A stretch of DNA of 64,000 nucleotides from Endozoicomonas elysicola (GCF_000710775.1 NZ_JOJP01000001.1:3390583-3454582); one strand, 5' to 3'. Positions 38,254-47,772 are shown, counted from the stretch's first letter. Program-made: numbers and translations. Notes: generated from the sequence alone by a model not told the origin.

Positions 38254-39185
38254 TTAGTGGGTATTCATCGCGTCCTTCTTTTGTTTCCACTTAAGGCCTG
38301 CCTTAAATGTTTTGGCATTGTTCAAGAAATTGACTGCAATGTGTCTGATGCCAGACAGCATTTCGGGAGCATTGCCTCCTCAAATTCGACAATCATCTTC
38401 TCTTACATTGCAACATCCATTTTCCAGTGGAGCTTGTTATCGATAAACCAATGTTCTCTGCTAGCCTTTGCTAATTTCTCAGCCGTTAATTCAGAAGATG
38501 AATATAATAACTGATGCTGATGTCATCCGTATTAAAGCCATCTCCTTCCATTCGGGCTGATACAGCAATACCCAGCGTTTTCATTCCTTTCCAATCGAAT
38601 GAGAAATTAACAAACTCATCAAATACATCACTTACCAGGTAAAGGCGACTCTCCATTCTCCCATGACTTTTCTCTTCAGTTCGATAGGTGTCGCCTCTTA
38701 TTTATTAATCCTCTCCATTGAGAAGTGATTTTTAAATGCCTCGTGAAGCTTTCCCTGATTGCCTTTTACCGCAAGAAGATAGCCTGCACCTTTCGACAAT
38801 CTTTTGAGCTATATCTCTCAGACACCCCATAGCATCGAGCGTCACCAGACATCCCTTGAGAGCCAGCAGGTTCAGCAATTCTGGGATTGCAGTTATCTCA
38901 TTGCTTTTAGCATCGGTTTTAATTTAGCCCAACACCACATCATTAGCAGTGGAGAATGCACTAACCATATGTTTTAACCAATCCAAAGCCTTCAATTTCC
39001 TCCCAGCCTTCTGCACCAGCAATAACAGCACAAATGGTTAATAGCAAAATATCAGAAAGTTTATGTTCAACTTTTCCTGACTGCCTTGGGTCATAAATAT
39101 TTGAAAGGTTTTCCATCAGATTGAAAGCGTTCATTTCATTGTCATATTCGGTAGAAATTATAGATATATGACAATGGTTGTTCAT
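38254..39185 (-). pseudogene. ISAs1-family transposase relic
   Basis: The first 70 residues are intact (ORF 38961-39185): '[37 protein letters not shown]' is the N-terminal domain of ISAs1-type (H-repeat-associated) transposases. Further along the minus strand, other frames give '[33 protein letters not shown]', '[15 protein letters not shown]', 'LYLVSDVFDEFVNFSFDWKGMKTLG' and '[25 protein letters not shown]', then '[18 protein letters not shown]', in the order of the family. Several frameshifts and stops separate them, so it is dead. A possible end (TTTCATGCGTTTTCCCTG, 39240-39257) lies just upstream; I could not find its partner. Plus-strand open frame 38164-38514 is only its antisense. Confidence 0.85.
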
Positions 39186-39334
39186 TTTAACCTATAAGTA
39201 AATACAACTATATCGTTCTAGCCCTCTGAATTAGGACACTTTCATGCGTTTTCCCTGGGATAGTAGTACTCAAGGCAAAATATCGAAAGAACCGCGATTA
39301 ACACCAGCCCTTACAGACAGACACCAACAAAAAA

Positions 39335-39348
39335 GCACGCTACCGCCC
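39335..39348 (-). promoter_or_regulatory. ops element (RfaH recruitment site) of the polysaccharide locus
   Basis: Reading the minus strand: GGGCGGTAGCGTGC followed by a run of T. This contains the complete 12-base ops consensus GGCGGTAGCGTG known from enterobacterial polysaccharide, LPS and hemolysin operons (JUMPstart core). There the paused polymerase recruits RfaH through the non-template strand hairpin, raising processivity over long operons. It points towards gmd, is non-coding, and lies 222 bases beyond the dedD stop. The promoter should be within 39360-39560, but I see no strong -35/-10 pair there. Confidence 0.85.
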
Positions 39349-39570
39349 GTCGACTTAAGCATATGCCGAAACTACTATACGTAGCAATCCTGAATCAGAG
39401 AGAAATCCTTATTGCAGTAGTACTTGCTTTAACCATCCTATAACCTAAAAAGGGCCCTCTCTATGCCTATACCCGTTATAGCCCTATTTTTCAGAGCATA
39501 CGAATTCTACACGACAGACAAAAAGTAATCACGGCTTATATGTAAGAAATAATAAAAACTACGTATCAAC

Positions 39571-40098
39571 TCACGGAGTAAAACGAACAATAATACTCTC
39601 AAGTCCCATCTCTTTCTTGATGGTAACTTTTAGCTGCTGAAGCTCAACTGGCCGCACTTCAGGGCCTATGTATACCCGATAAAAAATCTTACCCTTTTCA
39701 GTAGATATTTTTTTCTGGTAGGCGCTGTACCCTTTACCTTTAAGCTGCTTTTCCAGGTTACGGGCATTGGTTTTATCTGCAAACGTTGCCAACTGCAAAG
39801 ACCAGGCTTTCAGGTGCCCATTACCATCCACACCTGTTGGCTTTTCAGCATCACGGCGTTCCGATTCAAGAACGATTTCAGAAGACGAAGACACCACTTC
39901 CACAACATCTGGAGTAACACCAAGCTGATCAACAAAAACAGGCACCGGTGGTGGCTGAAGAGGAGGAGCCGCAGGAGCAGGTGTTGAAGAAACCAAAGGA
40001 TGAGTCTCCCCTCCTGTAAAAAGCGCAGGTGCGAGAACAATCAATAAAACCAGCAATACGACGGCACCGATCAGTCTCTGCTTAAGTCCCTCGCCCAA
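39571..40098 (-). CDS. dedD: SPOR-domain cell-division protein DedD
   Basis: The 175-residue protein has one N-terminal membrane helix ('LIGAVVLLVLLIVLAPALF', residues about 9-27), a Pro-rich and acidic periplasmic linker, and a C-terminal SPOR domain ('AWSLQLATFADKTNARNLEKQLKGKGYSAYQKKI...FYRVYIGPEV') that binds denuded septal peptidoglycan. DedD helps septation with FtsN. The start is a TTG at 40098 with GGAG 7 bases upstream and no in-frame ATG. Position after folC is canonical; the usual next gene, cvpA, is displaced by the polysaccharide locus. Confidence 0.9.
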   Translation of the reverse strand: MGEGLKQRLIGAVVLLVLLIVLAPALFTGGETHPLVSSTPAPAAPPLQPPPVPVFVDQLGVTPDVVEVVSSSSEIVLESERRDAEKPTGVDGNGHLKAWSLQLATFADKTNARNLEKQLKGKGYSAYQKKISTEKGKIFYRVYIGPEVRPVELQQLKVTIKKEMGLESIIVRFTP

Positions 40099-40157
40099 GA
40101 TGCGCTCCAGAAATCCATGACAGGAAAAATTAACAATAGTGGTTATATAGTTTCAAT

Positions 40158-41429
40158 TTAGTGACTACTGGTCAAGGCAGCAGATACCGTCATAAATGAA
40201 CCCGTAACTAAAACACGCCCACCTGGATTTGAGCTCCCTAATGCATGCTCCAAAGCTTCTGCAACACTCGGATAGCTTTTTACTGAGAATTCTCGAGCTC
40301 TCAGCATTTCTGAAAGCTCATCAACCGGCAATGCTCTTGGGGAATCAAACTGGGCAACATACCACTTATCAATGTGGTCACTTAAACAGCTGACCACTGC
40401 CATGTAGTCTTTATCTTTACACATGGCAACCACCGCCCTGGTTTCACCCCCTACTGGAGACTCATCAAGCCTTTGCTTTAGCATTTCTGCAGCCTGTGGG
40501 TTATGGGCAACATCAAGAATCACCTCTACAGGCTCATCCAGGTCATTCTTCATAACGAGCTTCTGGAATCGCCCAGTGACAGCTACCTTTGACAGCCCTT
40601 TTTTCAGCGCTTCAGCCGAAATCGGATCTGGCAAGAACTGAAGTGCCTGTATTGCTGTCGCTGCATTATCAATCACGACACTGGGAACAGGCAGATTTTC
40701 AAGCTTCACACCACCAGCGCTTGACCAATTCCAATAACTACCCAGCCTTTCCAATGAAAATGCCTTCCCCCTGCAATAAAGCGGACTAGCCAGACGCTCA
40801 GCCATCTCGGTTACCACATGAGGTACGGGGTGATCACCGAATACAGCCGGCTTCTCTGCTCGAAATATTCCAGACTTCTCTTTGGCAATGGCTTCAATGC
40901 TATAGCCCAGGTACTCCTGGTGATCGAGCGCTACCGTAGTGATCACCGATACATCCGGGTCGACTACGTTCGTTGCATCCAGCCGCCCACCCAACCCAAC
41001 TTCCATGAGCGCTATATCGACCTCCGCCCTCTTGAAGCAGTCAACTGCTGCCAACGTGGCGAATTCGAAATAGCTCAGCCATGTCGTTTTTCGGCCATCA
41101 TTAATCTTCTCGAAAGAGTCACAGAGCCAGTCATCACCCACCAACTCTCCATTGATACGAATTCGCTCGTTAAACTTGAGAAAATGGGGGGATGTGAACA
41201 ATCCTACCTTGTACCCAGCAGCCAACAAAATGGCCTCAAGAACAGCGAGCGTAGAACCTTTACCATTCGTTCCTCCAACTGTAATGATAAACGGTGCTGG
41301 CTTGAGTAAATCCAGCTTCTCTCCCACCAGCCGAATTCGATCCAAACCAAAATCGTACTCGTGTTCTGGCCGGGTTTCTTCCATCCAGGTTAACCACTGA
41401 GAAAGGCTCTTTGCAGGCATCAACGTCAC
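40158..41429 (-). CDS. folC: Bifunctional folylpolyglutamate synthase / dihydrofolate synthase
   Basis: FolC adds glutamate to dihydropteroate and extends the polyglutamate tail of folates. The 423-residue protein shows the Mur-ligase-type P-loop 'VGGTNGKGST' (residues 51-60), 'LFTSPHFLKFNERIRING', 'LMEVGLGGRLDATNVVDPDVSVITTVALDHQEYLG', 'EKSGIFRAEKPAVFG' and the C-terminal 'LDVAHNPQAAEMLKQRL'. It sits between accD and dedD as in Pseudomonas. The ATG at 41429 or the in-frame ATG at 41420 could start it. Confidence 0.95.
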   Translation of the reverse strand: MTLMPAKSLSQWLTWMEETRPEHEYDFGLDRIRLVGEKLDLLKPAPFIITVGGTNGKGSTLAVLEAILLAAGYKVGLFTSPHFLKFNERIRINGELVGDDWLCDSFEKINDGRKTTWLSYFEFATLAAVDCFKRAEVDIALMEVGLGGRLDATNVVDPDVSVITTVALDHQEYLGYSIEAIAKEKSGIFRAEKPAVFGDHPVPHVVTEMAERLASPLYCRGKAFSLERLGSYWNWSSAGGVKLENLPVPSVVIDNAATAIQALQFLPDPISAEALKKGLSKVAVTGRFQKLVMKNDLDEPVEVILDVAHNPQAAEMLKQRLDESPVGGETRAVVAMCKDKDYMAVVSCLSDHIDKWYVAQFDSPRALPVDELSEMLRAREFSVKSYPSVAEALEHALGSSNPGGRVLVTGSFMTVSAALTSSH

Positions 41430-41539
41430 ATCTCCAGACGGTCAGGTACGCGGTAAGTAGTAAAGCAACAAGAAAGGGGAATAATACGCAATTCTATAGA
41501 AAGAAAAAGGCCGGCTTGAAGAAAACCGGCCTGGAAAGA

Positions 41540-42454
41540 TTACGCAACCTCAACAGTATCAACAGCAGTGTCAGAAAATTCTACATCCGACTCCGGTTTA
41601 CCCTGCATCTTGCGACAAAGACGTGCAATAGTGGATCGCATTTCAGACCGCGAAACAATCATATCGATTGCACCGTGATCCAAAAGGAATTCACTTCGCT
41701 GAAAGCCTTCAGGAAGCTTTTCGCGTACAGTCTGTTCAATAACCCTGGGGCCCGCAAAGCCAATCAAGGCGCCAGGCTCAGCCATATTAACATCACCCAA
41801 CATAGCAAGACTGGCAGATACGCCACCATAAACAGGATCAGTCATCACAGAAATATAAGGAATACCTGCCTGCTTCATTCTTTCCAGTGCAGCACTGGTC
41901 TTCGCCATCTGCATCAGAGAAAACAGCGCTTCCTGCATTCGAGCACCACCGCTGGCAGAAAAACAAATCAACGGCATCCTTTCTTCCAGACAAAGCTCTG
42001 CTGCACGGGCAAACTTTTCACCCACCACAGACCCCATGGAGCCGCCCATGAAAGCAAACTCAAACGCAACAACCCCTACCGGGACCTCCTCTACCGTACC
42101 ACGCATGGCAACCAGGGCATCTTTTTCACCGGTTTGCTTCTGCGCCGCAGCAAGACGATCACGATACTTTTTCGTATCACGGAACTTCAAGCGATCATTG
42201 GGCTCGAGGTCAGAAAACAGCTCTTCTTTCCCTTCACGATCGAGAAAGTAATCCAGCCGTGTACGAGCATTGAGTCTCATATGGTGCTGACACTTAGGAC
42301 ACACACCCAGGTTTCTGTCCAGCTCAGGCCGATAAAGAACGGCTTCACATTTCACACACTTGCGCCACAAACCTTCCGGCACACTGCTGCTTTTCTGCTC
42401 GCTGGCAGAACGCGATAACGATGGAATCAGTTTATTGACTAACCAGTTGCTCAT
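41540..42454 (-). CDS. accD: Acetyl-CoA carboxylase carboxyltransferase subunit beta
   Basis: AccD forms, with AccA, the carboxyltransferase that makes malonyl-CoA for fatty acid synthesis. The 304-residue protein has the N-terminal four-cysteine zinc ribbon ('[29 protein letters not shown]', about residues 34-62) and the crotonase-fold core with '[58 protein letters not shown]' and '[34 protein letters not shown]'. The large plus-strand open frame over it (41411-42418) is antisense shadow. Confidence 0.97.
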   Translation of the reverse strand: MSNWLVNKLIPSLSRSASEQKSSSVPEGLWRKCVKCEAVLYRPELDRNLGVCPKCQHHMRLNARTRLDYFLDREGKEELFSDLEPNDRLKFRDTKKYRDRLAAAQKQTGEKDALVAMRGTVEEVPVGVVAFEFAFMGGSMGSVVGEKFARAAELCLEERMPLICFSASGGARMQEALFSLMQMAKTSAALERMKQAGIPYISVMTDPVYGGVSASLAMLGDVNMAEPGALIGFAGPRVIEQTVREKLPEGFQRSEFLLDHGAIDMIVSRSEMRSTIARLCRKMQGKPESDVEFSDTAVDTVEVA

Positions 42455-42473
42455 TCATTCATCCTGTCATCTG

Positions 42474-42557
42474 TGAAACTGTCTAAAAAGCGAGGCTTTT
42501 AATTTCGTAGAATCTGATTGTTTGATCAGATGCGCAATATGCTTTTAGACAGTTTCA
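42474..42557. repeat. 84-bp palindromic element between accD and trpA
   Basis: 17-18-bp inverted repeats (TGAAACTGTCTAAAAAGC at 42474-42491; GCTTTTAGACAGTTTCA at 42541-42557, one bulged A) flank about 50 bases. The whole could form a long hairpin or be a miniature mobile element. A second hairpin (AGAGAGC/GCTCTCT, about 42559-42586) lies beside it, between the trpA end and the element. Neither has a U-run on the minus strand. Confidence 0.65.
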
Positions 42558-42626
42558 TAGAGAGCCTTTCACTAAAAAGCTCTCTGGGATAAGCAGCTTG
42601 AGAAATATCAAACCGCCTTCCCAACT

Positions 42627-43439
42627 TTATCTGTCCATAGCTGAGCGCATTTCGGCAATTCTGCTGGAAACACGGTCGATTGAGGCCTGCCCCTCACTGC
42701 CATATTTAGCCAGCTCAGAGACCAGCACGCTGCCCGCAATGACGCCATCGGCTGTCCGACCAACTGCCGCTGCAGACTCACCATCCCGAATACCAAAACC
42801 CACACAAACAGGCACACTGGCAAACCGGCGGATATGATTAACCCTTTCCTCAACCTCTGCTGTATTCAGGGTTGCAGCTCCTGTCACCCCTTTCAGGGAA
42901 ACATAATAGAGATAACCACTGGCTACACCACTGATCTTTGCAATACGCTCATCGGATGTCGTTGGTGTAATCAGGTTGATCATGTCAATCCCGCGGTTAT
43001 GAAGCATGCCCAGCAAATCACCCGCCGCTTCCGGAGGAAGATCCACCATCAGCACACCATCAACACCTGCCTGACTCGCCAACTCAACAAAACGGTCGTA
43101 CCCCATGATCTCTACCGGGTTGAGATAGCCCATCAGGACAATCGGTGTGACATTATCCCTTTCCCTGAACTCAGAAACCATTGCAAAAACGTCATACAAT
43201 GTAACACCTTGTGATACAGCCCGCTCATGTGCCTGGGCAATCACCGGACCATCCGCTACCGGGTCGGAGAATGGGAACCCCAGCTCAATAATATCTGCAC
43301 CACTGGCCACCAGCTGATGCATGACGTCCACCGTTTTACCCGGAGGGTCGCCAGCAAGAATATAAGGAATCAGCGCTTTACGCTCACGCCCCCGCAATGT
43401 TTCAAAACACGTTTTAATTCTGTTCGTTTCAAGACTCAT
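42627..43439 (-). CDS. trpA: Tryptophan synthase alpha chain
   Basis: TrpA cleaves indole-3-glycerol phosphate to indole and glyceraldehyde 3-phosphate. The 270-residue barrel shows the active-site segment 'IELGFPFSDPVADGPVIQ'-like 'DIIELGFPFSDPVADGPVIAQAHERA' with Glu near 51 and Asp near 62, 'GVDGVLMVDLPPEAAGDL', 'LITPTTSDERIAKI', 'GYLYYVSLKGVTGA' and the phosphate loop 'VCVGFGIRDGESA'. The start lies 12 bases after the trpB stop, so they are cotranscribed. Confidence 0.96.
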   Translation of the reverse strand: MSLETNRIKTCFETLRGRERKALIPYILAGDPPGKTVDVMHQLVASGADIIELGFPFSDPVADGPVIAQAHERAVSQGVTLYDVFAMVSEFRERDNVTPIVLMGYLNPVEIMGYDRFVELASQAGVDGVLMVDLPPEAAGDLLGMLHNRGIDMINLITPTTSDERIAKISGVASGYLYYVSLKGVTGAATLNTAEVEERVNHIRRFASVPVCVGFGIRDGESAAAVGRTADGVIAGSVLVSELAKYGSEGQASIDRVSSRIAEMRSAMDR

Positions 43440-43451
43440 GCTGTGCCCACC

Positions 43452-44699
43452 TTATACTTCGAGGCCATCAATGGCTGCAACGGTATGAATATCCTTATCA
43501 CCACGGCCAGACAGGTTACAGATAATAATCTGATCTTTATCCATCGTGGGCGCCAGTTTATCAACCCATGCCAGGGCATGAGCACTTTCCAACGCGGGCA
43601 TAATGCCCTCAAGACGAGTCAGTTTTCTAAAGGCAGCCAGCGCTTCTTCATCCGTAGCGGCTGGGTATTCAGCACGACCAATATCTTTTAAATAGCTATG
43701 CTCTGGCCCAACCCCCGGATAATCCAGACCCGCTGAAACAGAATGACTCTCAATAATTTGTCCGTGCTCATCGGTCATCAGGTAAGTCCTTGCCCCCTGA
43801 AGCACGCCCGGCCTACCGGAACTCATTCGGGCAGCATGTTTGTCGGTATCAACACCATGACCTGCCGCTTCAACACCGTACAATTTAACATCCTTATCTT
43901 TAATAAATTCGTGAAACAGCCCCATTGCATTTGAGCCACCACCAACACAGGCAACCAGTGCATCAGGAAGGCGCCCCTCCTTTTCCAGAATCTGTCGACG
44001 GGCTTCCCGACCAATGATACTCTGCAGGTTACGCACCATTTCAGGATAAGGGGACGGACCGCAAACCGTACCTAGCAGGTAAAAGGTATCTTCCGGTCGC
44101 GCTACCCAGTCCCTTAGCGCTTCGTTAATGGCATCCTTAAGGGTCTGAGAACCGGTTTCCACAGGAACAACCGTAGCCCCCAGCAACTTCATGCGATAGA
44201 CATTCAGCGCCTGACGCTTAACGTCTTTAGCCCCCATATAGACCACACACTCAAGCCCAAGACGGGCCGCCACGGTAGCGGAAGCAACACCGTGCTGGCC
44301 AGCACCGGTTTCCGCAATAATCCGGGTTTTACCCATATGCTTGGCCAGCAGAGCCTGACCAACCGCATGATTGATTTTATGCGCGCCAGTATGGTTCAGG
44401 TCTTCACGCTTCAGGTAGATTTTTGCGCCACCACACTCACGCGTCCAACGTTCTGCCAAATAAAGCGGCGATGGTCGTCCAACAAAATCGGCCAGGTCCC
44501 GGTCAAAATCTTCCTGAAAAGTCTTGTCATGCCAGAGCTCACGCCAGGTGCTGTCCAGCTCTTCCAGAGCACCCATCAGGGTTTCAGCCACGAAACGACC
44601 ACCGTAACGGCCAAAGTGTCCCATTAAATCCGGCTGGTCATACACTTCTGCACGAGAAGCATCAAACAAAGACTCAGAATTTTCTTGATCGACCATCAT
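43452..44699 (-). CDS. trpB: Tryptophan synthase beta chain
   Basis: TrpB is the PLP subunit that condenses indole with serine. The 415-residue protein has '[22 protein letters not shown]', the PLP lysine in '[28 protein letters not shown]', '[20 protein letters not shown]', '[18 protein letters not shown]' and '[18 protein letters not shown]'. It is of the common TrpB1 type. The first ATG (44699) overlaps the trpF stop as ATGA; a second ATG directly after gives TGATG. Either implies translational coupling. Confidence 0.97.
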   Translation of the reverse strand: MMVDQENSESLFDASRAEVYDQPDLMGHFGRYGGRFVAETLMGALEELDSTWRELWHDKTFQEDFDRDLADFVGRPSPLYLAERWTRECGGAKIYLKREDLNHTGAHKINHAVGQALLAKHMGKTRIIAETGAGQHGVASATVAARLGLECVVYMGAKDVKRQALNVYRMKLLGATVVPVETGSQTLKDAINEALRDWVARPEDTFYLLGTVCGPSPYPEMVRNLQSIIGREARRQILEKEGRLPDALVACVGGGSNAMGLFHEFIKDKDVKLYGVEAAGHGVDTDKHAARMSSGRPGVLQGARTYLMTDEHGQIIESHSVSAGLDYPGVGPEHSYLKDIGRAEYPAATDEEALAAFRKLTRLEGIMPALESAHALAWVDKLAPTMDKDQIIICNLSGRGDKDIHTVAAIDGLEV

Positions 44700-45316
44700 T
44701 TTCCCGCCGCCTTGATAAAGGCTTTGATTTTGTCGTGATCCTTAATGCCAGGCTGGCTCTCTACACCACTACTGACATCAACTCCATAGGGTCGAACCCT
44801 GTTAATTGCCTGAGCGATATTGTCAGGACTTAAGCCTCCAGCGAGAACTACAGGCTTATTCAGCTCATGGGGAATCAAATCCCAGTCAAACGACTCTCCC
44901 GTACCACCTACTTCACCGGGCTTGTAGCTATCCAGGAGATAACCGCAGGCTGTGTCATAGGGTGCAACCATTTCTGGCACCGCCACCTCAGGCCTGACCC
45001 GGAACGCTTTCATGTATCGCATCCCCCAGCGGGAACACTCTGTTTCCGACTCATTACCGTGGAACTGCAGCAGTGACAGCGGAACCGAACCCAGAACCGA
45101 TTGAACCAGATCATCAGAGGGATCTACAAAGAGGCCAACCACTGAAATAAAAGGAGGTAGAGCCCGGACAATCTCCACAGCCTGTTCAACCGTCACGTAG
45201 CGGCGACTATTGCGGTAGAACACAAGACCAATGGCATCTGCACCGTTTTCAGCAGCGATCAGACCATCTTTAACACTGGTAATTCCGCAGATTTTTATAC
45301 GAGGAGATACATCCAT
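44696..45316 (-). CDS. trpF: Phosphoribosylanthranilate isomerase
   Basis: A free-standing TrpF of 206 residues (in enterics it is fused to TrpC). It starts '[36 protein letters not shown]' with the general-base Cys10, then '[11 protein letters not shown]', '[13 protein letters not shown]', '[22 protein letters not shown]' and '[16 protein letters not shown]', ending '[16 protein letters not shown]' with the catalytic Asp. First gene of trpF-trpB-trpA. The other trp genes are not in the window. No leader peptide or attenuator is visible upstream, only a MITE-like repeat. Confidence 0.96.
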   Translation of the reverse strand: MDVSPRIKICGITSVKDGLIAAENGADAIGLVFYRNSRRYVTVEQAVEIVRALPPFISVVGLFVDPSDDLVQSVLGSVPLSLLQFHGNESETECSRWGMRYMKAFRVRPEVAVPEMVAPYDTACGYLLDSYKPGEVGGTGESFDWDLIPHELNKPVVLAGGLSPDNIAQAINRVRPYGVDVSSGVESQPGIKDHDKIKAFIKAAGK

Positions 45317-45480
45317 TTTTTAACTTTCATTCTAAAATCTGGAACGGACAGCTGCCTGTAGAGGCCATAAAGGATGACTACCAACAGACTGATGGAAAAT
45401 GCCTATATGAAAAATCCATAGGAAATCCCCAGAGCGACCGTTGATCTTAGCAGAACACTTCGGTGATTACTGCATTAGAT

Positions 45481-45684
45481 TTAGGCTCTGTTAACATAAG
45501 GTTGTCAGGCTATGATGAGACCACGGTACTAGCACCAATACCCACAAGGGCACCAAGGTGCGAGAACGCAGAAATAACCTGAAGGTCAGAAATACTCGCG
45601 TCTTTCAGGTTCTTGCAACGTAGTCACGGGCACCCTACTCTGCCTTGAGTCCGAAGTTTGGCACGTAAAGGTCAACAGGGCCTC
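45481..45684. repeat. Diverged MITE-like element between truA and trpF
   Basis: About 204 bp. The left end TTAGGCTCTGTTAAC and the right end (reverse complement TGAGGCCCTGTTGAC) resemble the ends of the 10379 element (TTAGGGCCTGTTGAC) but are less alike to each other. Inside, AACCTGAA (about 45577) and TTCAGGTT (about 45604) can pair. No open frame. It fills most of the 383-base gap; 45317-45480 holds nothing else that I recognise, though the trpFBA promoter should be there. Confidence 0.5.
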
Positions 45685-45699
45685 ATGCCTCAAAAGAGC

Positions 45700-46503
45700 T
45701 CAAAGAGGCATCAACGGCGCAATAAAGTGGGGATTTGATTCACTGGGGGGCAGATCAAACACATCGTCGTACCCCACGTCGACAAAATAGAGTCCGCAGG
45801 GGGATGCGGTCACCCCACCTTGGGCACGATCCATTGCATCCAGCACTTCTTTCGCCCAAATGGGCTCACGCTTACCACAGCCGATCGTCATCAGCACGCC
45901 GGCAAAATTACGAATCATATGGTGTAAAAAAGCATTCGCCTGAACATCAATAACAATAAGAGGCCCGTTGCGGGAAATATCAAGACGTGTGACATTCCGG
46001 ACCGGATTTTTCGCCTGACACTGAATCGCACGATAGGACGTAAAGTCATGCTCACCGATGAGGTATTCAGCTGCCTCTTTCATCCGATCAACATCCAGCG
46101 GCCGATAGTTCCAGGTCACCCCTTTGGAGAGGTGTGCCGGCCGAATGGGATGGTTATAAATAACATAACGATAACGTCGCCAGAGAGCAGAAAACCGAGC
46201 ATGAAAGTCATCCGAAACCGGCTTTACCCAGTTGATGGCAACCTCATCCGGCAAATTGGCATTCGCGCCATAGGCCCAACCCCGCTCTGTACGAGCGGCA
46301 TCCGTATCGAAATGAATAATCTGATTACAACCATGAACCCGGGCATCTGTCCTTCCGGCACAGATAACGGATACAGGGTGATTCGCTACTTTTGAAAGTG
46401 CAGCTTCTACAGCGGCCTGCACGGTAGGTAAACCGGTTTTGAGAATCTGCCAACCAAAAAAAAGGGAGCCATCGTATTGAACACTGGCGGCATAACGGGG
46501 CAT
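45700..46503 (-). CDS. truA: tRNA pseudouridine(38-40) synthase
   Basis: TruA modifies uridines 38-40 in the anticodon stem. The 267-residue protein has 'ASVQYDGSLFFGWQ', the catalytic Asp in 'AGRTDARVHG' (Asp53), 'WRRYRYVIYNHPIRPAHL', 'GEHDFTSYRAIQCQAKNPVRNV' and 'NAFLHHMIRNFAGVLMTIGCG'. All are canonical. In relatives it follows fimV directly; here two accessory genes intervene, and a MITE-like repeat separates it from trpF. Confidence 0.96.
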   Translation of the reverse strand: MPRYAASVQYDGSLFFGWQILKTGLPTVQAAVEAALSKVANHPVSVICAGRTDARVHGCNQIIHFDTDAARTERGWAYGANANLPDEVAINWVKPVSDDFHARFSALWRRYRYVIYNHPIRPAHLSKGVTWNYRPLDVDRMKEAAEYLIGEHDFTSYRAIQCQAKNPVRNVTRLDISRNGPLIVIDVQANAFLHHMIRNFAGVLMTIGCGKREPIWAKEVLDAMDRAQGGVTASPCGLYFVDVGYDDVFDLPPSESNPHFIAPLMPL

Positions 46504-46524
46504 ATGAGAATAATACCTGAAAAA

Positions 46525-47772
46525 CTAAACACGGGTCTGACGAGCTGATGACTCCGAAATTGCATTAGGATCCATATAGGATCTGTTGCCTGGAGCTCGA
46601 CTAGCAGGTCGGTTTTGAATCCTAACAGATCCGCCACCCTCAGAAGAAGCCCCGTTACCACCAGGGTGATGATACTCTACCTGAGTTCGGGATGCCTCTG
46701 GATCAGCAGATGAGCGCCCAGCACCAGAACGGTGGCATATCATTTGACGGACATTCTTACAATAAGACCTGCAGATTCTTGGCGGGTTGAAAAACAACCC
46801 ACAACCAATAATGAACAAACCTAAACCAACAGCCCCCCACCCAAAATACGTTATTGGGTAGCACTTTCCAGATTCATTAGACACTGGAGCCACAGTAGTT
46901 TGTACTGTGTCGTTTCCTGCAGAAAAAGGAAAACCTGAAACAAGATCCTTCACTGCACTGGAATCCCCGTTACTTGCCAGACAATTATAACCTATAGCAA
47001 TACACACCATTCCAAGTATAAACATCCCCCCACCTAAAGAGTGCCCAAACAGCTTTCCTTTATTGCCACAAAACTGTTCCCAACAAAAATTTTCATCTGA
47101 AGCCTCATGTCTTTCTGTGCCACCATTCAACCCATCGCACGTGGCGCTTACTAGATCATATGAAGGCAATTCAGTCTGACCTGACTCTTCCATTGCATAT
47201 TTAACGACATTCAGCAACTCACGACTCTTGGTACGAAGTTGGTCGGACAGACCAGCCACCAAATCGCTCGACTTTTTATCTTGTTGCGCCTCACGTAAAC
47301 GGTTACATAAGTCCAATATATCAGACGACAGACAGGCAGCATGAATATTGCTTTGCTTCAGAGTATTGATATTTTTCCGAATTTCGATCAGCTCACTTAG
47401 TGCTGATTGCAGATCAGAACCAACCTGCTCAGTTTTTGGATGAAGTTGATAATGAGGATCAGTTCCTTCATGAGATGAAAAAGCACCTTCGCCCTCTGAT
47501 GGATATAGCTGTAGGTGTGGACTGACTCGCCCTTTGTGAGCAATCGCCCGCCTTTCAAGATCAGTATTCGATACTGAAATATCTCCCGCCTCTGCTGAGA
47601 AGATATTACATGAACCAGTATCAAATGATTGCTGATGCACCAAATTAAGACGCCTAACATCCCTGAAACTTTGAGTTCGCCCTATACCACTGTCTTGGCA
47701 AACGGAATCAGCATCTTGACGACCTATACTATGCCTTGATGCTTCACGGATTGGTGCATGACCTGCTTCCAT
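46525..47772 (-). CDS. Orphan membrane protein with two helices, low-complexity ends
   Basis: Not recognised. The 415-residue product has a polar N-terminal half. Residues about 118-200 are probably helical or coiled-coil ('LQSALSELIEIRKNINTLKQSN', 'RLREAQQDKKSSDLVAGLSDQLRTKSRELLNVVKYAM'). Two hydrophobic helices follow ('GGGMFILGMVCIAIGYNCLA' about 245-264 and 'FGWGAVGLGLFIIGCGLFF' about 309-327), with a Cys-containing 40-residue loop between them. The tail is basic and Gly/Ser/Arg-rich. Cysteines cluster around the helices. No signal peptide. A hairpin of two helices with polar flanks resembles secreted membrane-inserting effectors of host-associated bacteria, but this is speculation. It interrupts the fimV-truA synteny. 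Confidence 0.7.
   Translation of the reverse strand: MEAGHAPIREASRHSIGRQDADSVCQDSGIGRTQSFRDVRRLNLVHQQSFDTGSCNIFSAEAGDISVSNTDLERRAIAHKGRVSPHLQLYPSEGEGAFSSHEGTDPHYQLHPKTEQVGSDLQSALSELIEIRKNINTLKQSNIHAACLSSDILDLCNRLREAQQDKKSSDLVAGLSDQLRTKSRELLNVVKYAMEESGQTELPSYDLVSATCDGLNGGTERHEASDENFCWEQFCGNKGKLFGHSLGGGMFILGMVCIAIGYNCLASNGDSSAVKDLVSGFPFSAGNDTVQTTVAPVSNESGKCYPITYFGWGAVGLGLFIIGCGLFFNPPRICRSYCKNVRQMICHRSGAGRSSADPEASRTQVEYHHPGGNGASSEGGGSVRIQNRPASRAPGNRSYMDPNAISESSARQTRV

Noticed and set aside
38164-38514. 116-residue plus-strand open frame
   Set aside because: Largely antisense to the ISAs1 transposase relic; the minus-strand frames give the family motifs.
41411-42418. 335-residue plus-strand open frame
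   Set aside because: It lies antisense to accD, has a His/Arg/Thr-rich composition typical of a reverse frame, and resembles no family. accD is certain.
45317-45480. Trp leader peptide and attenuator before trpF
   Set aside because: No short frame with tandem Trp codons and no U-run hairpin in this stretch.
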